Positions 54,042 through 61,487 of a stretch of DNA of 64,000 nt are shown one piece after another. Below the pieces are notes generated by a model. The model made no database searches. It was not told the DNA's origin and saw only the letters and a list, made by a program, of their open reading frames with translations. A program made the translations under genes and the position numbers. How positions within the stretch are numbered: position 1 is the stretch's first letter; each line of letters opens with the position of its first letter. The DNA comes from Cyclobacteriaceae bacterium (GTDB lineage: Bacteria; Bacteroidota; Bacteroidia; Cytophagales; Cyclobacteriaceae), in NCBI GenBank assembly GCA_019638395.1, contig JAHBTX010000005.1, positions 310,001 to 374,000 of the forward strand, in the 5' to 3' direction.

Positions 54042-55421
54042 ATGAAAAAGCTCTTCACCATTCTTGTCGGATTAATAACTATAAGCGCCACAGCCCAACT
54101 AGCCACCTTCGATATTGCCACCTACACAGTACCTGCAGGGTGGACAGCGGAGATAAAGGACTTTGCGGCTTCGTATGTGAAAACAAATAACAAAACAAAA
54201 AGCTGGTGCCGTGTAACCATTTATAAAAGCATTCAAAGCAGCGGCCAGGCACTTACAGATTTTAACAACGAATGGAATGTATTGATTGTTAAAAACAACT
54301 GGGGCACTGCCACACCACCACAGCCCGAAACCGAAACAGAAGACGGCTGGACATCGCACTCGGCTGCGAGCACATTTACATTTGAGGGCAAACCGGCTTA
54401 TTCATTACTGAGCACCCTAACCGGATACGGGGTTGAGTTAAGTGTAGTGGTGCTAATGAACAATACCGAATACATGAAAGAAATCGAGCAATTGTTGTTT
54501 TCACTCGATTTGAAAAAGCCAGCTCAACCCGTTGTAGAGAATCAGCAAAGTCAACCCGTAACACAACTAACCTCACAAATTGGATTTACAGTTACAGCTG
54601 CGCCTGGTAATCATGGTATTTTTACTGCTACCACCAACTTTGATGATGGCTGGGTAGCACAGCCGTTTGCTGATTATGTGCGCGTAACTAAAAATCCGTT
54701 TACGGTTTTACTTCATTATGGAATTGAAATTACAGATGAGTTACGTTCAACTAACCAATTGGAAGCAGTGCTTTTTGACCGGCTGATTTTACCGCGTTAC
54801 AATGTGAGCAACATCCGCAAGTTCGATAACGGAGGCCCATGCTATTTCTGTATTCATTTCTTTGAAGCCGATGCCGTAGAAAAATCCACCGGTAACCGCT
54901 ATCATCTTGGCTTGCGGATAATCACCAACAATGGTATCTCGAAATGTATTGAGATCCTATCGCCCTCACAGGCTGCATTTCAACAAGAATTTACCACACC
55001 CGAAAAAGTTGAGGCACTCTTAAATTATAACAAGTTTGCCGTTACAGTAAATGATTTGACAGGCGATTGGGATTCTTCTTCAGGTGCGTACGCACAAATG
55101 TACAGTACAACTACAGGGCAATATGCCGGTATGAATGCGTCCACCTCAGCCGATGCTTTTACATTCAATAGCGATGGCACCTATAAGAGCAATCATAAAG
55201 GAGCCTATGGCATGGTGGGCAGCATGAAGTTTTATGATCAGAAATACAACGGAGAGTTTTCGGCATCACCGTGGGAGATTGTCATGACAAAACGCTTTGA
55301 TGGAAAGACCAGTACGTTCTGGGCACAATACGAGGCTGTGCGTGGTGGGCGTGTACTGCATTTAACCGACAAACAATATTCCGGCTCGCAATTTCATTTA
55401 GTGCGGAAGAATCAGAAATAA
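54042..55421 (+). CDS. Exported protein of unknown function in the module B regulatory operon
   Basis: The 459-residue protein has a signal peptide (MKKLFTILVGLITISATAQ). Two copies of a domain of roughly 150 residues appear to follow, of which the first is FDIATYTVPAGWTAEIKDFAASYVKTNNKTKSWCRVTIYKS and the second starts IGFTVTAAPGNHGIFTATTNFDDGW. The C-terminal beta-rich part (LTGDWDSSSGAYAQMYSTTTGQYAGMNASTSADAFTFNSDGTYKSNHKGAYG) is lipocalin-like. I do not recognise the family. It sits 3 bp after the regulator and is absent from module A. Confidence 0.75.
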   Translation: MKKLFTILVGLITISATAQLATFDIATYTVPAGWTAEIKDFAASYVKTNNKTKSWCRVTIYKSIQSSGQALTDFNNEWNVLIVKNNWGTATPPQPETETEDGWTSHSAASTFTFEGKPAYSLLSTLTGYGVELSVVVLMNNTEYMKEIEQLLFSLDLKKPAQPVVENQQSQPVTQLTSQIGFTVTAAPGNHGIFTATTNFDDGWVAQPFADYVRVTKNPFTVLLHYGIEITDELRSTNQLEAVLFDRLILPRYNVSNIRKFDNGGPCYFCIHFFEADAVEKSTGNRYHLGLRIITNNGISKCIEILSPSQAAFQQEFTTPEKVEALLNYNKFAVTVNDLTGDWDSSSGAYAQMYSTTTGQYAGMNASTSADAFTFNSDGTYKSNHKGAYGMVGSMKFYDQKYNGEFSASPWEIVMTKRFDGKTSTFWAQYEAVRGGRVLHLTDKQYSGSQFHLVRKNQK

Positions 55422-55948
55422 AATGAACCACCTAATAAGTTCGATTTCAATTCTCCCTTACAGTTAAAAAATTCCTCGTACTTATTATTTCTTAATTCAA
55501 AACCTATCGCTTGCTTTTCAGCAGGATCAACCACCCAGTATTCTTTTACCCCAAATTTTTCGTAAAGTACTTTCTTGGTAATAAGGTCATGCTTTTTGTT
55601 ACCCGGAGAAAGTACTTCAATAATTAAATCCGGAACACCATGAATGGTACTGGTCTCATCAATAATATGTTTATTAGCATTCAATACAACCAGCAAGTCG
55701 GGCTGAACTGCGTTTGAGTCTGCATCCAGAAAAACATCGAAAGGAGCAGTAAAAATTTCCCCAGAATTGAGTTTCTCTAAAAATCCACCAATTTGAATTA
55801 TAAGTTTTGAAATAATTCGTTGGTGATTTGTTACGGGTGTTGGTGACATATAAAGCGTTTTATCAATCACCTCGGCCAAAGTGCCTTCCGGAAGCATTTT
55901 AAAAACTTCCATAATTGTGCGTGGTGGATAAACTATTGTTTCCTGCAT
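55412..55948 (-). CDS. Uma2 family (DUF820) endonuclease-like protein
   Basis: The 178-residue protein has the restriction-endonuclease-like fold: MSPTPVTNHQRIISKLIIQIGGFLE, then the acid residue in AVQPDLLVVL, VPDLIIEVLSPGNKKHDLITKKVLYEKFGVKEYWVVDP, the E-x-L/S-P motif, and the closing lysine. The family is spread widely among cyanobacteria and Bacteroidota with unclear targets. It is convergent with the preceding gene and overlaps it by 10 bp. Confidence 0.88.
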   Translation of the reverse strand: MQETIVYPPRTIMEVFKMLPEGTLAEVIDKTLYMSPTPVTNHQRIISKLIIQIGGFLEKLNSGEIFTAPFDVFLDADSNAVQPDLLVVLNANKHIIDETSTIHGVPDLIIEVLSPGNKKHDLITKKVLYEKFGVKEYWVVDPAEKQAIGFELRNNKYEEFFNCKGELKSNLLGGSFYF

Positions 55949-55995
55949 GATTTAAAATTACACATTTTTGTAAAACCATTAAAGAGTTCACTCAA

Positions 55996-58713
55996 ATGCC
56001 CGAATCTTCCAAAAAACTTTTCTTACTCGATGCCTACGCACTTATTTACCGTGCCCATTTTGCGTTCACGAAAAACCCACGCATCAACTCGAAAGGACAC
56101 AATACTTCGGTTGCATTTGGTTTTACCAATACCTTGCTGGAAGTAATTCAAAAACAAAAACCTACGCATATTGCCGTAGCATTCGATACTTCTGCCAAAA
56201 CTTTTCGCGATGAAATTTTTGCCGAGTATAAAGCTACCCGCCAGGAAACTCCAGAAGACATTCGCAGTGGGTTACCCATCGTCAAAGAAATTTTAAAAGG
56301 GTTTAACATTCCCATACTTGCATTGGATGGATACGAAGCGGATGACATAATCGGCACCTTAGCCAAACGGGCCGAGCAAGAAGGTTTTGATGTATTTATG
56401 ATGACACCCGATAAAGACTTTGGGCAATTAGTTACAGAAAAAATAAAGCTATATAAACCAGCCTACATGGGTAACTCGGTTGATATTATGGGGCCCAAAG
56501 AAGTTTGCGAAAAATGGGACATTGAAGATGTAAGCCAGGTGATTGATATCCTCGGCTTACAAGGCGATGCATCGGATAACATTCCGGGCATACCCGGTGT
56601 TGGGCCTAAAACCGCTGCCGATCTTTTAAAGAAATATAAAACTGTAGAAGGTGTTGTTGCAAATGCAGCCGAACTAAAAGGCAAGCAAAAAGAACGCGTA
56701 GAGCAATTTGGTGAACAAGCCATCCTTTCAAAAAAACTTGCTACCATTATAACCGATGTTCCTGTTGAGTGGAACGAACAAGACCTTGCTTATACCGGAC
56801 CGGATGTAGAAAAACTAAAGCCCATACTGGAAGAGTTGGAATTTAAAACCATGATGCCCCGTATTTTTGGCTTACAAACCGGAACCGCTTCTGAAGTTGT
56901 TAGTGCGTTACCAAAAGCCGCACAGTTATCCATGTTTGGTGGCGAGGAATTGTTAGCGGCACCTGCAACCGATAAAAAAGTATTTCACGCTGAAAATGTT
57001 TTATACAAAACACTCGACACACATGAAGACCGGGTAAATCTTGGAGAGAAACTAAAAGTACAACGCGAGTTTGCTCTGGAAGTTATAACCGATGATTCCG
57101 AAAATTTTAACTTTAAAATTACACACTTGGTTATAGCTGCAAATCCAGGCGAAGCTTATTTTATTCCGGTAATATCCGAAAAAGTTGTAACTGATTTTAA
57201 AATCGTATTAGAAGACGAAGGCATACGCAAAGTAGGGCATAATATTAAGGCCTCGATATTGGCTTTAAAAAAATATCAGGTTGAGGTGCAGGGTCCACTC
57301 TATGACACAATGCTTGCTCACTACCTGATTGAACCCGAAGCTTCGCACGATCTTGGCATTTTGTGCGGGCAATATCTGCACTATCAATTAAGTGAAAACA
57401 CCGGGGCCGAAGCACACTGCGAACGCATTGACCAGACGTTGCAGCTAAAAGAAAAATTACAACAAGAATTGGAACACCGGGGCCAGTGGCGTTTGCTGCA
57501 CGATGTGGAGATGCCGCTTGCCCGCGTACTGGCCGATATGGAATTTGAAGGCGTAAGCATTGATGAAGAAACGCTGAAGTGGATGAGCGATGCCCTGAAA
57601 ACCGACAGCCAGAAAGTACAGCAAGAAATTTTTGAAATTGCCGGTACCGAGTTCAACATTGCATCGCCCAAGCAGCTTGGCGAAATTCTGTTCGATAAAA
57701 TGAAGCTGCTCGATAAAGCCAAGAAAACAAAAACCGGCCAATACGCTACAGGCGAAGAAGTATTGGTGAAACTGGCCGATGAGCATGAAATTGCGCGCAA
57801 GATTTTAGATTTCCGCGAGTATGAAAAGCTGCGTTCTACTTACGTAGATGCATTGCCTAAAATGGTAAGCAAATTTGATCAGCGCATTCATACCGACTAT
57901 CGGCAAGCTGTGGCTGCAACCGGGCGTTTAAGTTCCAATAATCCTAACTTACAAAACATCCCGATTCGTACCGAAAAAGGACGACAAATTCGCGGTGCGT
58001 TTGTGCCTCGCAGCAAGGAGTTTTTCTTTATGTCGGCCGACTATTCACAAATTGAATTGCGCATTGCGGCTGCGTTTGCCAAAGATGCAACCATGATTGA
58101 AGCGTTTCGCAACAAGCGCGACATTCATGCCACAACTGCAGCCAAAGTATTTAAAGTTGATCTTGCCAAAGTTACACCCGATATGAGGCGCAAAGCCAAA
58201 GAAGTAAACTTTGGTATTTTGTATGGAAGTACCGCCTTTGGCCTTTCGCAGAATCTCGGGATCTCTAAGACAGAAGCAACTGAAATTATTGATTCATACT
58301 TCAAAGAGTTTTCGGCCATTAAGCGGTACATGGATGATTCCATCAACTTTGCCCGCGAGAAAGAATATGTGGAAACCATATTAGGCAGAAGACGCTATCT
58401 GCGCGATATCAACTCGCGCAATATTACCACGCGTGGGTTTGCTGAACGTAACGCCATCAACGCACCCATTCAAGGTAGTGCAGCTGACATTATTAAGATC
58501 GCCATGATCTTAATTCATAAATGGCTGAAGCGCGAAAACCTGAAAACCAAAATGACCATGCAGGTACACGATGAATTGGTATTTGATCTTCATAAGGATG
58601 AACAAGACATTGTAAAACCAAAGGTTATCGAGTTAATGAAATCGGCTGTTATTCTGGATGTGCCAATGGAAGTTGAGGTGGGTATTGGCAAAAATTGGTT
58701 GGAGGCGCACTGA
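55996..58713 (+). CDS. polA: DNA polymerase I with degenerate proofreading domain
   Basis: The 905-residue protein has a 5'-nuclease domain (LFLLDAYALIYRAHFAF, YEADDIIGTLAKRAEQ, MTPDKDFGQLVT and GDASDNIPGIPGVGPKTA). An exonuclease-like middle and a complete polymerase domain follow: DYSQIELRIAAAF with Asp682, KAKEVNFGILYGST in the O helix, and MQVHDELVFD with Asp859. In the middle domain, the first acidic motif reads FALEV (Asp replaced by Ala360), the second NIKASI (Asp replaced by Ser420), and the YxxxD motif cannot be found. Proofreading is therefore probably lost, as in several bacterial Pol I enzymes. Confidence 0.96.
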   Translation: MPESSKKLFLLDAYALIYRAHFAFTKNPRINSKGHNTSVAFGFTNTLLEVIQKQKPTHIAVAFDTSAKTFRDEIFAEYKATRQETPEDIRSGLPIVKEILKGFNIPILALDGYEADDIIGTLAKRAEQEGFDVFMMTPDKDFGQLVTEKIKLYKPAYMGNSVDIMGPKEVCEKWDIEDVSQVIDILGLQGDASDNIPGIPGVGPKTAADLLKKYKTVEGVVANAAELKGKQKERVEQFGEQAILSKKLATIITDVPVEWNEQDLAYTGPDVEKLKPILEELEFKTMMPRIFGLQTGTASEVVSALPKAAQLSMFGGEELLAAPATDKKVFHAENVLYKTLDTHEDRVNLGEKLKVQREFALEVITDDSENFNFKITHLVIAANPGEAYFIPVISEKVVTDFKIVLEDEGIRKVGHNIKASILALKKYQVEVQGPLYDTMLAHYLIEPEASHDLGILCGQYLHYQLSENTGAEAHCERIDQTLQLKEKLQQELEHRGQWRLLHDVEMPLARVLADMEFEGVSIDEETLKWMSDALKTDSQKVQQEIFEIAGTEFNIASPKQLGEILFDKMKLLDKAKKTKTGQYATGEEVLVKLADEHEIARKILDFREYEKLRSTYVDALPKMVSKFDQRIHTDYRQAVAATGRLSSNNPNLQNIPIRTEKGRQIRGAFVPRSKEFFFMSADYSQIELRIAAAFAKDATMIEAFRNKRDIHATTAAKVFKVDLAKVTPDMRRKAKEVNFGILYGSTAFGLSQNLGISKTEATEIIDSYFKEFSAIKRYMDDSINFAREKEYVETILGRRRYLRDINSRNITTRGFAERNAINAPIQGSAADIIKIAMILIHKWLKRENLKTKMTMQVHDELVFDLHKDEQDIVKPKVIELMKSAVILDVPMEVEVGIGKNWLEAH

Positions 58714-58724
58714 TAATCAGTGAT

Positions 58725-58769
58725 TTGCAGATTAATATTGTTGTTTTATATTTGTGTATCATAAATATA
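58725..58769 (+). promoter_or_regulatory. Promoter and autoregulatory operator of the toxin-antitoxin operon
   Basis: TTG (58725-58727), a 19-bp spacer and TATATTTG (58747-58754) match the Bacteroidota promoter exactly. A 23-bp inverted repeat from TATATTTGTG to CATAAATATA (58747-58769) overlaps the -7 element and start site, which is where a ribbon-helix-helix antitoxin would bind to repress its own operon. A second perfect palindrome, CACTGAT-A-ATCAGTG, lies just upstream at 58708-58722. Confidence 0.72.
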
Positions 58770-58771
58770 AA

Positions 58772-59005
58772 ATGGCAACATTTACAAACACCCTTCCTGA
58801 TAACTTGCTTGAAAAGCTCTCTGAAAAGGCTAAAGCATTGTCGCTTCCTAAAAATAAGCTAATCGAAACGGCAGTACGGCTTTACCTGGAACATCTTGAC
58901 AAAGCAGAGTATATAAAATCATACAGCCAGGCTGCCGATGACAAAGACATTTTAACTATTGCCGAAGAAGGCATGGCAGATTATTTCCGTCAATTAGAAA
59001 AATGA
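58772..59005 (+). CDS. Ribbon-helix-helix antitoxin
   Basis: From the ATG at 58772 the protein has 77 residues. The N-terminal strand ATFTNTLPDNLLEKLSEKAKALSLPKNKLIETAVRLYLEHLDK forms the CopG-like DNA-binding part, and a C-terminal acidic tail probably wraps the toxin. A GTG at 58754 would lie inside the promoter and is rejected. The stop codon overlaps the toxin start by 4 bp. Confidence 0.88.
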   Translation: MATFTNTLPDNLLEKLSEKAKALSLPKNKLIETAVRLYLEHLDKAEYIKSYSQAADDKDILTIAEEGMADYFRQLEK

Positions 59006-59334
59006 AGCAGGCTGAAATCTGGTATGCCGATTTAAATCCAGTAAAGGGAAGTGAGCAATCGGGCATGCGCCCCGTAGTGATTGTGAGTGGCAATATGTTA
59101 AATCAAGTGCTCCCGGTGTGCATTGTAATTCCACTTACAACAAAGATCAAACGCTATAAGGGTAATCCAATTATTACACCAACCAAGATAAACGGCTTGC
59201 AAGCAGAGTCAGAGTTGCTTGTTTTCCATGTTCACTCCGTTTCAAAAGACAGGTTGGTGCGTAAAGTAGGTAGTATTCAAAGCGATGAACTCGAACGAGC
59301 TCTGTCCACCCTGAATGATCTTTTAAGATATTAA
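59002..59334 (+). CDS. MazF/PemK family mRNA interferase toxin
   Basis: The 110-residue protein has the MazF fold: MKQAEIWYADLNPVKGSEQSGMRPVVIVSGNMLN with the catalytic arginine in MRPVVIV, VIPLTTKIKRYKGNPII, and a HVHSVSKDRLVRKVGSIQSDELERALSTL tail. It cleaves specific RNA sites when free of the antitoxin. Coupled ATGA overlap with the antitoxin gene is typical. Confidence 0.92.
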   Translation: MKQAEIWYADLNPVKGSEQSGMRPVVIVSGNMLNQVLPVCIVIPLTTKIKRYKGNPIITPTKINGLQAESELLVFHVHSVSKDRLVRKVGSIQSDELERALSTLNDLLRY

Positions 59335-59422
59335 AGCACTTGAGACTATTTCTCCTGAATGTTAAGTCTTTATCATTCACGTAAAATTAAATTAATAATA
59401 TTGCGCCAATCCTATTAAAACC

Positions 59423-60616
59423 ATGAAATTCTCAGGTTTAACACTGGCTGCATTACTTGTTTTAAGTGTTCAGCTTGTACCCGCTCAAACCATCACGCCT
59501 TCGCCTTACTTTAGTTTTGGAAAAGGACTGGGCATAATTTCACCCGATAGTTTATACCTGCTCAACATCCGGTTTCGCATGCAAAACCGGGCAGCATTTC
59601 GCACGGAAAGTGCCAGCAACTTATCCATCGATCAGGTAGAAGCACGTGTAAGACGTTTACGCTTGCGCTTCGATGGCTACATCTACAATCCAAAATTTTA
59701 CTACCTTATTCAATTATCTTTTTCCCGTTCGGATATGGATTTTGATGATACGGGTTTTCCCAATGTTATTCGCGATGCCATGATTATCTACTCTGTGAAT
59801 GAACACTTTTCCGTTGGGTTGGGGCAAACCAAACTTCCGGGCAACCGCCAGCGGGTAACTTCATCGGGCGATTTGCAATTAGCCGATCGGTCTCTTGTAA
59901 ATTCTATCTTTAACATCGATCGGGATTTTGGAGTGCAGCTCTACTACAATAACCATGCAGGCAAACTTTATTATGTATTACGGGCAGCTATCTCATCCGG
60001 AGAAGGAAGAAACATTACAGCATCCGATCGGGGGTTGAGCTATACAGGGCGTGTGGAGTTGCTACCGTTAGGTGCTTTTACCAATGGTGGCGATTATTTT
60101 GAAGGCGACATTTTACGCGAGCCCAAACCAAAACTTTCGATCGGGCTTACTGCATCGCAAAACAATAATACAACCCGCACGGGTGGTCAATTAGGTAAAT
60201 TCCTGTATGCACCCCGCGATATGAATACCCTAATGGCCGATTTACTTTTCAAATTTAAAGGGTGGGCATTGGCATGCGAATGGCTGGAACGCTCAGCAAA
60301 CAATGCGGTAACTACCAATGCCGATGGTGATGTTCGGTTTATCTACACCGGCTTTGGACAAAACTACCAGGGCAGTTATTACTTCGCCAACCACTATGAA
60401 ATTGTGGGTCGCTATTCGCGGGTAGCACCGTTTAAGCAAATTCAACTACTCGATGATCAAACCCAACAGTTTACAATGGGTCTTAACAAATACATTCGCG
60501 GGCATCGTGTAAAACTGCAGGGCGATATTACATTCGAACAAAACAAGTGGTTACAACAAACCAACCCGAGCAGCAACAACTGGCAAGTGCGTTTTCAGAT
60601 TGAAGCCGGGATTTGA
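59423..60616 (+). CDS. Phosphate-selective porin OprO/OprP-like outer-membrane protein
   Basis: The 397-residue protein has a signal peptide (MKFSGLTLAALLVLSVQLVPAQ) and the family region SLYLLNIRFRMQNRAAFRT, QVEARVRRLRLRFDGYIYNPKFYYLIQLSFSR and FSVGLGQTKLPGNRQRVTSSGDLQLADRS. Beta strands extend to the C-terminus (WQVRFQIEAGI). It lacks the N-terminal coiled coil of pseudomonad OprP. Such porins admit phosphate or polyphosphate, but in Bacteroidota the substrate is often untested. No Pho genes are visible. Confidence 0.88.
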   Translation: MKFSGLTLAALLVLSVQLVPAQTITPSPYFSFGKGLGIISPDSLYLLNIRFRMQNRAAFRTESASNLSIDQVEARVRRLRLRFDGYIYNPKFYYLIQLSFSRSDMDFDDTGFPNVIRDAMIIYSVNEHFSVGLGQTKLPGNRQRVTSSGDLQLADRSLVNSIFNIDRDFGVQLYYNNHAGKLYYVLRAAISSGEGRNITASDRGLSYTGRVELLPLGAFTNGGDYFEGDILREPKPKLSIGLTASQNNNTTRTGGQLGKFLYAPRDMNTLMADLLFKFKGWALACEWLERSANNAVTTNADGDVRFIYTGFGQNYQGSYYFANHYEIVGRYSRVAPFKQIQLLDDQTQQFTMGLNKYIRGHRVKLQGDITFEQNKWLQQTNPSSNNWQVRFQIEAGI

Positions 60617-60617
60617 T

Positions 60618-61301
60618 TTATAGTGCGATACCCACTGCAATTCCAAACTTGGGCATAATGCCTTGGTAACCCGGTGACGCAATACCTTGATATGAGGTAA
60701 CGTAATACTCTTCAGGCCTCGATAGGTCATAGTTCCGATCAATCTTCGACAGTTGAGCACCACCGCCAACGTAGGCATCGAAGAATAAAACTTTCCAGAA
60801 CGTTCTATGATAGCCGATTGTAAATCCGGCACCATAGTTTAGAATATAGTCTTCCAGATAATAGGCTGTACTGGTAATTTGACCCGTGTTAAAATTGCGC
60901 TGGTGGGTGGTAAACTCGCCTTTGTTCGAAAATGTTCCGCCCGTTACATAGCCACCAATATAAACTCCTTGCACATATTCCCGATCTCGTCTAGTTTTCC
61001 AAGGTGTAAATCCATTTAAGTACTTGCGGTACTGAAACTCCGCTCCCACGCCTTGATAAAAGTCATCATCGTAATAAAATACAGGAGAGCCATTGTTGCC
61101 ATCTAACCGACCGCTTACATATAGACTATAGCTTTTAGTCCGCGACTCGTTAAAAACTTCAACGCCTACCTTAAGGGTTTTGATCATAAAACTCTGCGGC
61201 ACTGTTTTAAATAGCGCGCGTGGAGCGGATAAAGCTTCATCGTCCTGACAGATTGCAGGAACTGAAACAATACAAAGCAAAATGAAAAGTGAGGTTTTCA
61301 T
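60618..61301 (-). CDS. Exported beta-barrel-like protein of unknown function
   Basis: From the ATG at 61301 the protein has 227 residues with a signal peptide (MKTSLFILLCIVSVPAICQ). Alternating strands follow (TLKVGVEVFNES, YSLYVSGRLDG, YQGVGAEFQYRKYL, GVYIGGYVTGGTF and GAGFTIGYHRTFWKVLFFDAYVGGGAQLS), ending in KFGIAVGIAL. This fits a small outer-membrane barrel. No named family. It is convergent with the porin gene, with 1 bp between. Confidence 0.72.
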   Translation of the reverse strand: MKTSLFILLCIVSVPAICQDDEALSAPRALFKTVPQSFMIKTLKVGVEVFNESRTKSYSLYVSGRLDGNNGSPVFYYDDDFYQGVGAEFQYRKYLNGFTPWKTRRDREYVQGVYIGGYVTGGTFSNKGEFTTHQRNFNTGQITSTAYYLEDYILNYGAGFTIGYHRTFWKVLFFDAYVGGGAQLSKIDRNYDLSRPEEYYVTSYQGIASPGYQGIMPKFGIAVGIAL

Positions 61302-61438
61302 AGGATTGCGGTTAAGTAAATGCACAACGAGCCTATCCAAAACTTAGTATTACAAGTACCACATTTCCTTATCAACCCGTACTTAGGTAGCAGCCGGGAT
61401 TAAGCCAATTTTTAATGGAATATTTTTTTTAACATATT

Positions 61439-61462
61439 TAACCACATAGGAGGCACATCGAT
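61439..61462. repeat. Phrase-like spacer word
   Basis: TAACCACATAGGAGGCACAT lies in the gap after the CsgG/FlgO-like gene. It resembles the repetitive semi-palindromic words common in Bacteroidota spacers. Confidence 0.35.
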
Positions 61463-61487
61463 CACCTGGAATTTAAACTACGTAGTT

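Noticed and set aside
57384-57800. 138-codon antisense frame inside polA
   Set aside because: It has serine- and cysteine-rich shadow composition opposite a well-conserved gene.
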